Source: JBNKFQ01 sp050289385
GTDB taxonomy: Bacteria; Pseudomonadota; Gammaproteobacteria; Pseudomonadales; Porticoccaceae
Direction of reading: 5' to 3'
NCBI GenBank assembly: GCA_050289385.1
Contig: JBNKFQ010000205.1
Coordinates: 1 to 5,814 of the forward strand
DNA length: 5,814 nt
Every line of letters starts with the position of its first letter. Position 1 is the first letter of the stretch. A program made the position numbers and the translations under genes. The notes under the pieces are model-generated. The model was not told the DNA's origin. It saw only the letters and a list, made by a program, of their open reading frames with translations, and made no database searches. Below are positions 1-5,814 of the stretch, piece after piece.

Positions 1-128
1 CCGTTAGTGGTGTTTTTGAGGTGGATCGTACCGAAGAATTAGTCAAGGCATTACAGCTTTATTTTGATGTCAGAGCGGTTTATGTCGGCGCTCGACAAGT
101 AGTACTGATGCCTTCAGGAGAAAGATAA
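1..128 (+). CDS. FecR-like sigma regulator, C-terminal end (5' truncated by window)
   Basis: This is the last 41 codons of a gene that begins before the window; the reading frame starts at base 3 and ends at TAA 126-128. The peptide reads VSGVFEVDRTEELVKAL, then LYFDVRAVYV, then RQVVLMP. That matches the usual end of FecR-family proteins: an 'SG-F' strand, an acidic turn, a helix 'ALQLYF', then two strands. In this family the C-terminal domain lies in the periplasm and contacts the STN domain of the partner TonB-dependent receptor, while the N-terminus holds or activates an ECF sigma factor in the cytoplasm. The next gene, 139 bp downstream on the same strand, is a receptor with an STN domain, which is the expected partner and supports the call. 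The sigma gene of this module is not visible and would be expected upstream. The identification rests on a short segment, so the family is likely but not certain. Confidence 0.75.
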   Translation, partial: VSGVFEVDRTEELVKALQLYFDVRAVYVGARQVVLMPSGER

Positions 129-146
129 TTGGATAATAGTATCCGG

Positions 147-167
147 AACACAGAACACAGAACACAG
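147..167 (+). repeat. Tandem repeat, 3 x 7 bp (AACACAG)
   Basis: Three perfect head-to-tail copies of AACACAG occupy 147-153, 154-160 and 161-167, followed by two more bases (AA) of a fourth copy. The array sits between the FecR-like gene and the receptor, about 100 bp before the receptor start codon. The 7-bp unit is not a codon multiple and lies outside coding sequence, so its copy number could vary without breaking a gene. Whether it is a regulatory spacer, a protein-binding array or simple slippage DNA cannot be told from sequence. Confidence 0.9.
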
Positions 168-252
168 AATGTACTGAAATAATATTGAGGATTTTTGTTG
201 GGGTGACGTTTTTAGATGGGGAGCAAAATTTATCAGCTCCTTATTCTGAAAC

Positions 253-260
253 GAGGGGAG
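253..260 (+). promoter_or_regulatory. Ribosome binding site of the receptor gene
   Basis: GAGGGGAG lies 7 nt before the ATG at 268, which is ideal Shine-Dalgarno spacing. This decides the start: the next in-frame ATG at 280 would be about 19 nt away, too far. The 8-mer ACGAGGGG at 251-258 recurs upstream of the M28 peptidase gene on the other strand. Confidence 0.8.
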
Positions 261-267
261 AATAGAA

Positions 268-2817
268 ATGGTATTGCAAATGAAACAAAATACGAATACG
301 AGGTTTTTTAAAAAAACGTTGTTAAGATCTGCACTGGCGATGGCATTGGCCGGCTCCAGTACGACTTTTGCTGGTGTGCAAAAATTTAACGTAGAATCTC
401 AGCCGCTGGGTTCAGCACTTAAAACACTTGCCGATCAGGCCGGTGTACAGTTGATTTATTCCGGCAAGGGTGTTGCTGAACAAATGTCAGTGGGGCTTTC
501 GGGTGATTATACCCTGGAAGATGCGCTGCAAAATCTGTTGGCCGGATCTGGTCTGGAATACAAGTTTTCCAGTGACAATTTTTTGGTTGTTCAGCCAACA
601 ACTGGAGAAAATTTATCTCCATCGGACAGTGGTAACGCTAGAGAAAGTCTGGGCAAAGAAAGAGAAGTAATAGAAGAGATTACAGTTACAGCAACGAAAC
701 GTGAAACCAGCCTGCAAGATACAGCACTATCCATTACTGCGTTGGGCAGCGAGGAACTGGATCAGCGCGGCATTCTGAGCATGGGAGACTACCTCAACAG
801 TGTTCCGGGTGTAACCCAGGCCAACTGGGGAACCGGCAATAATATTATTGTTATGCGTGGTATTGCCGCTGGGGCTACCGACGAGTCGAGTGTAGGTGTC
901 TACCTCGGTGAAGTGCCTCTTAGTGGTATCGCCACGGGTTCTTCAACAGATGTCAGGACTGTTGATATCGAACGCATCGAGGTGTTACGCGGCCCACAGG
1001 GTACCCTTTACGGGGCCGGGTCAATGGCCGGTGCCGTGCGCACAATTCCGGCCGCACCGGACCTTGAAAACTTTGTTGCCAAAGGTACATTAGGGTACTC
1101 GCAAACCACCGGCGGTGGTGACAACACCAAAGGGACGGCCATTCTGAATTTGCCCATCCTGGAAGACCAACTTGCATTCAGAGTTGCAGCCTACAATTTT
1201 GATGATGAAGGTTATGTGGATAATATTGGCACGGACAGTGCGAGTAAATTGGCATTAGCCGAGACCTATGATGCTTTGCTTGTAAACGAAGACAATGTTG
1301 GTGATACGAAAGCTATTGGCATGCGTGCAAGTATTTTGTGGAAACCAACTGATCAGTTTGATATGACACTGACGTACGCGCGTGACAAGCAAACACAGCT
1401 TGGCTACAACGAGGTCGATTCAAGACTTGAGGAAGAACAGGGCAGAAAATATGTCGCTGCGCCATTTTCACCAGCACTGGCAAATATTTCGAGTGGAAAC
1501 GAAACGCGTCAGGAAGATATAGAAATCTTCAATGCTGTTATGAATTATGATTTTGGCCCTATCCAGGCAGTATCTTCAACTTCCTGGTTCAGTTCTAACA
1601 AGGACAACACTCGTGATGCTGGTAGAGTAATTCCTTACCCATTGCCGCAAGTATTTGACTTAGGTAAATCGGGTTTCGCTCAGGAACTTCGTGTGATATC
1701 AGATTTTAACAGTTCGTTTCAATTTGCCGGTGGTGTCTATTACGACGATATGAAAAGTCACAGTAACTCTATTCTATTTTGGGGTGGTTCCCTGGCCGCC
1801 AATCCGTTTGGTTTGACAGACATATCCGACTTCCTTTTCAAATCGTCGTTTGATGTCAACATAAAGCAGAAAGCTATATTTGGCGAAGTATCAAATGATT
1901 TCACAGACTCTTTGAAACTGACATTGGGTGGGCGTTTGTTTAACTACCAACGATTACAAAACAATCATCAGGAAGGACCATTGGCGGGTGCGGGTGTAGA
2001 TTTGGTCGATGATACAAGCCAGAGCGGCAATAGTTTTAAGGCTAATTTGAGTTACACTCCAAACGATGACAGTCTCGTTTATGCGCAATGGGCACAAGGT
2101 TTCCGTGTCGGCCAGGGAACATCCCCCGCAGCGCCGGCAACTGTTTGTGATCTGGATAACGATGGCTTACTTGATGGAACTGGCGTGCCTGTGAATCCCG
2201 GTGCTTTAAAGTCTGATACCCTCGACAGTTATGAGGTAGGTAGCAAATTTTCTTTGTTTGACCGGCGCATGAATATTGCCGTTGCCGCTTATCATATTGA
2301 ATGGGATGGTATTCCCGTTAGCGTCCTGGCAGTTCCGAACTGTGGTTTTGGTGTGAAGGTCAATGCCGGTAAGGCTACTTCCGATGGTATTGAGATTGAA
2401 AGTGACATTTACCTGACTGATTCCCTCACCCTTTCCTTGAGCGGTTCATATCTCGATTCCAAACTGGCAGGTGACAGCTCACTGGGAGCCAAAGGCACCA
2501 GGCTGCCGAGTGCTGCCAAAGTCAACATGTATGCGGCAGCACTGTATGATTTCGAAGCTTTTGGGTATCCCGCTTATGCACGGCTTGATGCCAACTATGT
2601 AAGTAAATTCAACAATGATATTGCGCAAACATTTGAAGAAGCGGGTGGATATACAACTGTAAATTTACGCACTGGTATACAAAAAGGGAATGTGAGCATC
2701 GATTTCTATGCTTCTAACCTGACCAATGCTGATCAGATCGTTTATACACTAATTACTAACCGTAGTTATCGCTTGCGTCCTCGTACAGTGGGTATTGAAT
2801 TGGGCTACGAGTTTTAG
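268..2817 (+). CDS. TonB-dependent receptor with N-terminal STN signalling domain (transducer type)
   Basis: An 849-aa outer-membrane receptor that would import a ligand using energy from TonB-ExbBD and signal its presence to a FecR protein. Residues 1-35 form a signal peptide (KK/R-rich start, LALAMALAG-like core as 'ALAMALAGSS', cleavage probably after TFA-35). Residues about 40-110 are a secretin/TonB short N-terminal (STN) domain ('PLGSALKTLADQAGVQLIYS', 'LEDALQNLLAGSGLEY'). A linker leads to the TonB box region at 136-145 (EEITVTATKR), then the plug to about 262, with the hallmark IEVLRGPQGTLYG at 237-249 and PGV/'MRGI' motifs. The rest is the beta-barrel, ending in aromatic Phe (GIELGYEF), the usual signal for barrel insertion. 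The length is normal for an STN-bearing receptor. The barrel carries DLDNDGLLD at 628-636 and only two cysteines, C627 and C692. The preceding FecR-like gene is the likely signalling partner. The ligand is unknown: siderophore, heme, carbohydrate or peptide-like compounds are all possible. The plug style (GAGSMAGAVR) resembles the large environmental receptor families rather than classic FecA, so no gene symbol is given. Confidence 0.95.
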   Translation: MVLQMKQNTNTRFFKKTLLRSALAMALAGSSTTFAGVQKFNVESQPLGSALKTLADQAGVQLIYSGKGVAEQMSVGLSGDYTLEDALQNLLAGSGLEYKFSSDNFLVVQPTTGENLSPSDSGNARESLGKEREVIEEITVTATKRETSLQDTALSITALGSEELDQRGILSMGDYLNSVPGVTQANWGTGNNIIVMRGIAAGATDESSVGVYLGEVPLSGIATGSSTDVRTVDIERIEVLRGPQGTLYGAGSMAGAVRTIPAAPDLENFVAKGTLGYSQTTGGGDNTKGTAILNLPILEDQLAFRVAAYNFDDEGYVDNIGTDSASKLALAETYDALLVNEDNVGDTKAIGMRASILWKPTDQFDMTLTYARDKQTQLGYNEVDSRLEEEQGRKYVAAPFSPALANISSGNETRQEDIEIFNAVMNYDFGPIQAVSSTSWFSSNKDNTRDAGRVIPYPLPQVFDLGKSGFAQELRVISDFNSSFQFAGGVYYDDMKSHSNSILFWGGSLAANPFGLTDISDFLFKSSFDVNIKQKAIFGEVSNDFTDSLKLTLGGRLFNYQRLQNNHQEGPLAGAGVDLVDDTSQSGNSFKANLSYTPNDDSLVYAQWAQGFRVGQGTSPAAPATVCDLDNDGLLDGTGVPVNPGALKSDTLDSYEVGSKFSLFDRRMNIAVAAYHIEWDGIPVSVLAVPNCGFGVKVNAGKATSDGIEIESDIYLTDSLTLSLSGSYLDSKLAGDSSLGAKGTRLPSAAKVNMYAAALYDFEAFGYPAYARLDANYVSKFNNDIAQTFEEAGGYTTVNLRTGIQKGNVSIDFYASNLTNADQIVYTLITNRSYRLRPRTVGIELGYEF

Positions 2818-2847
2818 CAGGGTTTGCTTGTTGTTCTTTAGCTAATA

Positions 2848-2875
2848 TTCTGGCTACCCTTTCGGGTAGCCAGAA
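2848..2875. terminator. Perfect hairpin between convergent genes, probable bidirectional terminator
   Basis: TTCTGGCTACCC (2848-2859) pairs perfectly over 12 bp with GGGTAGCCAGAA (2864-2875) around a 4-nt loop (TTTC, 2860-2863). On the minus strand the loop reads GAAA, a stable GNRA tetraloop. It starts 30 bp after the receptor stop and lies about 28 bp beyond the stop of the opposing peptidase gene, so it could serve both transcripts. Neither strand has a clear T-run right after the stem, so a classic intrinsic terminator is not fully met. It may instead protect mRNA 3' ends. Confidence 0.7.
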
Positions 2876-2903
2876 CAAGGATGGATAAATCCGGTTTCAG
2901 AAA

Positions 2904-4625
2904 TCATTTTTTGCTGTTGAGCGACGCCTCCCGAATCGCCTTGAACTCACTGCCTTCATTCCACCCCGGCCAATCATCACTGTTCGCCAAAGTTTGGCCG
3001 ACCGAGTAAAAAAGATCCACATCCATTGCGGCGCCGCGCAGATCCATATCTTCAGAATATTCATCGGCCGGTTTGTGATAGCGATTTGCTGTGTAGTCGT
3101 CTTGCTGCTGACGGCCCCATTCCTTGCCGTGTTCCACTGAGTTACTGCCACCTTCGGCATTTAGAGCAGGCACGCCAAATTTGGCCAGACTAAAATGGTC
3201 AGATCGAAAGTAATAACCTTTCTCTGCATTCTCATCGGGCACGATGTAACGCCCTTGTTCTTTCAAAAACGGTTCCAGATAATCTTGTATTTGATTAAAT
3301 CCGTCACCGATAACCACCAGATCTTTCACCGGACCCATCGCGTTCATGGCATCCATATTGATAGCGCCAACGGTTTGGTTCAGGGGGTAGATCGGGTTTT
3401 CACCGTAATATTTTGAGCCAAGCAGCCCGGACTCCTCTGCCGTGACCGCCAAAAACAAAATGGAACGCTCGGGCCTTTCATCCTTGAATTCTTCTGCCAG
3501 TGCCAGCAGGGCGACAGTACCGGTGCCATTGTCTACCGCGCCGTTAAAAATCTGGTCGCCTTCTCGGTTAGGGTCGCGGCCAAGGTGGTCCCAGTGCCCC
3601 ATGTAAATCAGGTATTCGTCGGGTCGGGTTGTACCTTCCAGCTTGGCAATAACATTGTTTGATTCGTCGTAACGAATCGTATTATTCAGTGTGACAGACG
3701 CTTTGGCGTTAAGTGGCACCGCCTTGAAACCCGGTTGTGCTGCGGTTTCCTTCACCGTGTCGTAGTCCAGACCGGCTGCCTGTAATACGGTTTTGGCAGA
3801 ATCCAGATTCAACCAGCCTTCCACTTTCAGTTTTGAGGCGCCCTTGTCCTCTGTTTGCAGATGAATTTGCGCGCCCGACCAACTGTTTTCCACCACCTCC
3901 CATGGATAGGCTGCCGGAGCTGTGTCGTGAATAATCAGGGCTGCCGCTGCTCCCTGACGGGCTGCTTCTTCATATTTATAGGTCCAGCGACCGTAATAGG
4001 TCATGGCATTGCCGTTAAAGTGATTCGGGTCCTGAGTGGTAAAGCCGGGGTCGTTGACCAGTATCACCACGGTTTTGCCCTTCACATCCATACCCGCATA
4101 ATCGTTCCAGTTGCGTTCCGGAGCATTGATCCCGTAACCCACAAACACCATGTCGCTGTCTTTCACCTCGATGACTGGCTGTTGCTGTTGGGTGGTGACC
4201 ATCATCTGAGCGCCGTAGCTGAATTCGGTATCAATGCCTTTACCGGAAACGCTGATTTTGGCAGCCGGATCAGTCGTGATTTCTGCTACGGGTACCCGTT
4301 GCTGGTAAGACTCGCCATTGCCTGGGGCCAGACCCAGTGCTTTAAATTGCTGCTCCAGATAGGCAATGGTTTTTTTGCCGCCGGGTGTGGCCGGTGCGCG
4401 GCCCTCAAATTCATCAGATGCCAGCACCTTGAGATGGCGATGCATGCGTTGATTAAACCGCGCAATACGCTCGGAATTGGGCTGTACTTCATTAGAGCTT
4501 TGTTGTTTTGGTGGCTCAGCAGCAGTCTCTTTTGGTACCTCATGCCGGTTTGGCGCCTCCTGCTGGCCGCAGCCGGCAAGCAGAAGAACACAGATGCAGA
4601 TGCCGGCGATTAATACCCTGTTCAT
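2904..4625 (-). CDS. M28-family zinc metallopeptidase, lipoprotein, with PA-like domain
   Basis: A 573-aa secreted peptidase, probably an aminopeptidase acting outside the cytoplasm. The N-terminus MNRVLIAGICICVLLLAGC is a lipoprotein signal; C19 would be lipidated and Gly follows, so outer-membrane sorting is expected. A Gln/Pro/Glu-rich linker (about 20-50) follows. Residues about 155-260 look like a protease-associated (PA) domain inserted before the catalytic core ('VFVGYGINAPE', 'DVKGKTVVILVNDPG', 'AARQGAAAALIIHD'). The core carries every M28 zinc position: H344 and catalytic D346 in GHWDHLG, bridging D365 in GAVDNGTGT, catalytic E397 and ligand E398 in TAEES, D425 in NMDAM, and H477 in RSDHFS. 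It should therefore be active. The frame stays open to 4742, but the start at 4625 is preferred because it creates the lipobox and has GAGGGG 6 nt upstream (4637-4632). It converges on the receptor gene and diverges from the sigma gene. Preferred substrate (dipeptides, N-terminal residues or other amides) is not visible. Confidence 0.93.
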   Translation of the reverse strand: MNRVLIAGICICVLLLAGCGQQEAPNRHEVPKETAAEPPKQQSSNEVQPNSERIARFNQRMHRHLKVLASDEFEGRAPATPGGKKTIAYLEQQFKALGLAPGNGESYQQRVPVAEITTDPAAKISVSGKGIDTEFSYGAQMMVTTQQQQPVIEVKDSDMVFVGYGINAPERNWNDYAGMDVKGKTVVILVNDPGFTTQDPNHFNGNAMTYYGRWTYKYEEAARQGAAAALIIHDTAPAAYPWEVVENSWSGAQIHLQTEDKGASKLKVEGWLNLDSAKTVLQAAGLDYDTVKETAAQPGFKAVPLNAKASVTLNNTIRYDESNNVIAKLEGTTRPDEYLIYMGHWDHLGRDPNREGDQIFNGAVDNGTGTVALLALAEEFKDERPERSILFLAVTAEESGLLGSKYYGENPIYPLNQTVGAINMDAMNAMGPVKDLVVIGDGFNQIQDYLEPFLKEQGRYIVPDENAEKGYYFRSDHFSLAKFGVPALNAEGGSNSVEHGKEWGRQQQDDYTANRYHKPADEYSEDMDLRGAAMDVDLFYSVGQTLANSDDWPGWNEGSEFKAIREASLNSKK

Positions 4626-4631
4626 ATTTGG

Positions 4632-4637
4632 CCCCTC
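4632..4637 (-). promoter_or_regulatory. Ribosome binding site of the M28 peptidase gene
   Basis: On the minus strand GAGGGG stands 6 nt before the ATG at 4625-4623. It supports the shorter start, which yields a proper lipoprotein signal, over the in-frame ATG at 4742 whose extra 39 residues (Cys-rich, no signal character) look non-coding. Confidence 0.75.
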
Positions 4638-4649
4638 GTGTATCAGCTG

Positions 4650-4678
4650 ATTATGGCTATATTTGCAAGATTGGGCAG
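4650..4678 (-). promoter_or_regulatory. Candidate sigma-70 promoter for the M28 peptidase gene
   Basis: On the minus strand CATAAT (4655-4650, 5 of 6 matches to TATAAT) has CTGCCC (4678-4673, 3 of 6 matches to TTGACA) 17 bp upstream. Transcription would start near 4643, just ahead of the ribosome binding site, giving a short leader. The -35 box is poor, so this is only a candidate. Confidence 0.3.
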
Positions 4679-4765
4679 TGTAGCCCAGGCCGGGGAGAGA
4701 ATACAGAGCGCGGCAGGCCCAACAGATAGACGGCTCAAGCAAGATAGAGCTGTCTGGTTGTCTTC

Positions 4766-4771
4766 TATAAT
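4766..4771 (+). promoter_or_regulatory. Candidate -10 box for the sigma/FecR operon
   Basis: A perfect TATAAT lies about 155 bp before the preferred sigma start. No recognisable -35 box lies 16-18 bp upstream and there is no TG extension, so on sequence alone it is weak. It is listed because it is the best -10 match in the divergent region on this strand. Confidence 0.25.
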
Positions 4772-4926
4772 GGATAAACTGGCCATAAAAAAACCAGGGC
4801 TATATCTCATGGGCCTGGTAGTGACAAGGTCGAAAAGGCAGAGCAAAAAAAATCAGTAGGGTGTTTGGCAAACATGTGCGTGTATATAAGTGCAGTACTC
4901 CTCCAGGATCGGGTGTCTCATATTTG

Positions 4927-5505
4927 ATGGCGCGTAAAGAGAGCAAGGTTGTCGATCTCAAGGGCCGGCGACAGGAGACCAGAGAACAAGTGCTGGAACG
5001 ATTGTTTCGCGAGCACGGTGCTGCATTGCGCCGGTTTTTGAGGGGCCGTACCGGCAGCGATGACGATCTTGAGGATGTGGTGCAGGAAGTGTTTCTGAGG
5101 TTGGCAAAAATGGATGACCTGGATGAGCGTATGGGGGTGGGCCGTGGCAACAGCCGGGCGTTTATCTTTACCGCGGCAAACCATCTGGTGGTAGACCTGG
5201 AACGCCGCAAGGCCGTTCGTTGGCAGTACAAGGCGCGATTCCGGGATGAGGCGAGTGAGCAGGTGCAAAATGTCACTCCGGACCGTATTTTGTCGGCCGA
5301 TCGCGATCTCCATATGGTAAAAGATGTCATTATGAAGTTGCGTCCCAACTGCCGTCAGGCATTTGTTCTCAATCGTTTTGAAAACCTGAGTTATCCCCAG
5401 GTTGCCGATCGAATGGGTATTTCGGTAAAACATGTAGAAAAACTGATGTCGAGCGCGCTGGTCAAGCTCCGTGATGCAGCGCGCCGGGCACGAGAAACAG
5501 GGTGA
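4927..5505 (+). CDS. ECF RNA polymerase sigma factor, FecI type
   Basis: A 192-aa sigma-70 family factor of the extracytoplasmic-function class, which would direct RNA polymerase to promoters of its regulon, often its partner receptor. Region 2 spans about residues 24-100, with the FecI-like core DLEDVVQEVFLRLAK (47-61) and the promoter-melting/-10 recognition helix area AFIFTAANHLVVDLERR (78-94). Region 4 spans about 130-185 with 'MKLRPNCRQAFVLNRFENLSY' (key LRP, F146-L148) and the -35 recognition helix-turn-helix 'PQVADRMGISVKHVEKLM' (157-174). There is no region 3 or region 1, as expected for ECF factors, and the length is typical. The ATG at 4927 is preferred; GTG 4861 in the same frame would add 22 residues of Pro/Gly/Ser-rich sequence with no family character. 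Neither start has a good Shine-Dalgarno: AGGA at 4905-4908 is 18 nt from the ATG, and GTG 4861 has only a TAGG touching it. A FecR-like gene starts 5 bp after its stop, so the two form an operon. Confidence 0.9.
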   Translation: MARKESKVVDLKGRRQETREQVLERLFREHGAALRRFLRGRTGSDDDLEDVVQEVFLRLAKMDDLDERMGVGRGNSRAFIFTAANHLVVDLERRKAVRWQYKARFRDEASEQVQNVTPDRILSADRDLHMVKDVIMKLRPNCRQAFVLNRFENLSYPQVADRMGISVKHVEKLMSSALVKLRDAARRARETG

Positions 5506-5510
5506 CTCCC

Positions 5511-5814
5511 GTGGACAGAGTAACAAGTGTTTTCAGCAAATATCGCGCTAGCCGGCAGATAGCCCGGCTGTTCTCGGACGATATGTCGGAGCGTAATATT
5601 CGCGATATTCAGAGCTGGAGTGATAGTGAGCAATGTTATCAGGACGATTTTTTAACCACGCTCCACACCTTGTCCGATATTGATAGCTTGGCGGACGACC
5701 CCGATATTCGAGCTATAGCGCGGAACACAGAGCCGGTTGGCCTGGCTACTCGCACGCTATACCACTGGCCGCGACTGGCTGTGGCAGCCAGTGTGCTTTT
5801 GATGCTATTTGTCG
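5511..5814 (+). CDS. FecR-like anti-sigma/sigma regulator, N-terminal part (3' truncated by window)
   Basis: The first 101 codons are in view and the frame stays open to the window edge. Residues about 15-70 fit the FecR N-terminal cytoplasmic domain: 'ARLFSDDMSERNIRDIQSW' with W36, the helix 'DDFLTTLHTLSDID', and 'DDPDIRAI'. A transmembrane helix begins at about 89 (RLAVAASVLLMLFV). In this family the N-terminal domain binds the ECF sigma factor and the periplasmic part, beyond the window, senses the receptor. It follows the sigma gene directly. The GTG at 5511 has AGGG (5499-5502) 8 nt upstream; GTG 5502 in the same frame overlaps the sigma stop (GTGA) and adds only three residues, so it is a near-equal alternative. 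Either start implies translational coupling with the sigma gene. A receptor gene is expected downstream but cannot be seen. Confidence 0.82.
   Translation, partial: MDRVTSVFSKYRASRQIARLFSDDMSERNIRDIQSWSDSEQCYQDDFLTTLHTLSDIDSLADDPDIRAIARNTEPVGLATRTLYHWPRLAVAASVLLMLFV

Larger units (their letters stand above)
129..267 (+). other. Intergenic gap between FecR-like gene and receptor
   Basis: These 139 bp hold no ORF worth calling. They are AT-rich and contain a short tandem repeat (147-167) and the receptor's ribosome binding site (253-260). I found no convincing sigma-70 promoter: GATAAT at 132-137 and AATAAT at 178-183 resemble -10 boxes, but neither has a -35 box at proper spacing. A GGAAC at 145-149 resembles the -35 element of ECF promoters, but no matching -10 element stands out. 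The receptor may be co-transcribed with the FecR-like gene or have its own ECF promoter here. Confidence 0.6.
4626..4926. other. Divergent intergenic region between M28 peptidase and sigma factor genes
   Basis: About 300 bp with no gene I can support. It holds the start signals of the minus-strand peptidase near 4632-4678, a perfect TATAAT at 4766-4771 on the plus strand, an A-run at 4786-4793 and an imperfect inverted repeat (CCAGG 4794-4798 / CCTGG 4814-4818). The stretch 4861-4926 is an in-frame upstream extension of the sigma gene (from GTG 4861) that I judge to be leader rather than coding. Weak TTGGCA (4865-4870) and TATAAG (4885-4890) are only 14 bp apart, too close for a standard promoter. 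Confidence 0.5.

Noticed and set aside
2897..3160. 87-codon minus-strand frame overlapping the 3' end of the peptidase gene
   Set aside because: It lies in another frame of the same strand as the peptidase and has no domain character. The peptidase frame is intact through to 2904, so this is not a frameshift remnant.
3855..4613. 252-codon open frame on the plus strand
   Set aside because: It is fully antisense to the M28 peptidase, whose motifs are unmistakable. The translated product has no recognisable domain and reflects the codon composition of the true gene.
4626..4742. 39-residue N-terminal extension of the M28 peptidase
   Set aside because: It would bury the lipoprotein signal in the protein interior. 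The internal ATG at 4625 has a good ribosome binding site and begins a textbook lipobox signal.
4794..4818. Inverted repeat CCAGG / CCTGG
   Set aside because: Only 5 bp of pairing across a 15-nt loop, too weak to call an operator or terminator.
4865..4890. TTGGCA and TATAAG as a promoter for the sigma gene
   Set aside because: Each matches the consensus at 5 of 6 positions, but the spacer is only 14 bp, outside the normal 16-18 range.
4800..5526. Minus-strand open frames of 182 and 202 codons over the sigma gene
   Set aside because: Both are antisense to a clear ECF sigma factor, with Arg/Ser- or His-rich compositions typical of shadow frames and no domain signal.
5721..5730. GGAACACAGA matching the start of the 147-167 repeat
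   Set aside because: It is a single copy inside the second FecR-like coding sequence and is best explained by chance.

Overview
The window looks like a Gram-negative, probably marine or environmental gammaproteobacterial chromosome. It carries an outer-membrane TonB-dependent receptor with a signalling domain, a lipoprotein peptidase and FecI/FecR-type regulators, in moderately GC-balanced DNA. Gene types and style recall Cellvibrionales/Alteromonadales-like bacteria, but the genus cannot be fixed from sequence alone.

Layout, left to right. (1) 1-128 is the 3' end of a FecR-like anti-sigma/sigma-regulator gene (its periplasmic C-terminal, receptor-facing domain). (2) 129-267 is a short AT-rich gap with a 3 x 7-bp tandem repeat and a strong ribosome binding site. 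(3) 268-2817 is a complete 849-aa TonB-dependent receptor with signal peptide, N-terminal STN signalling domain, TonB box, plug and beta-barrel. (4) 2848-2875 is a perfect 12-bp hairpin lying between converging genes. (5) 2904-4625, minus strand, is a 573-aa lipoprotein M28 zinc peptidase with a PA-domain-like insert and a complete set of metal ligands. (6) 4626-4926 is a divergent intergenic region with weak promoter candidates for both directions. (7) 4927-5505 is an ECF sigma factor of FecI type. (8) 5511 to the window end is the 5' part of a second FecR-like gene, nearly abutting the sigma gene.

How the genes fit together. STN-containing receptors signal through FecR proteins to FecI-type ECF sigma factors (cell-surface signalling). 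The left end shows the FecR/receptor half of one such module, and the right end shows the sigma/FecR half of a second. A secreted, membrane-anchored M28 peptidase lies between them in opposite orientation. A reasonable inference is a locus that senses and imports a scarce compound and hydrolyses peptides outside the cytoplasm, but the substrate cannot be read from sequence and peptide import is only a guess. I see no mobile element, tRNA, rRNA or CRISPR array, and no clearly undescribed system. The most notable points are the tandem arrangement of two signalling modules around a peptidase and an unusual Asp-rich, Cys-paired segment in the receptor barrel.
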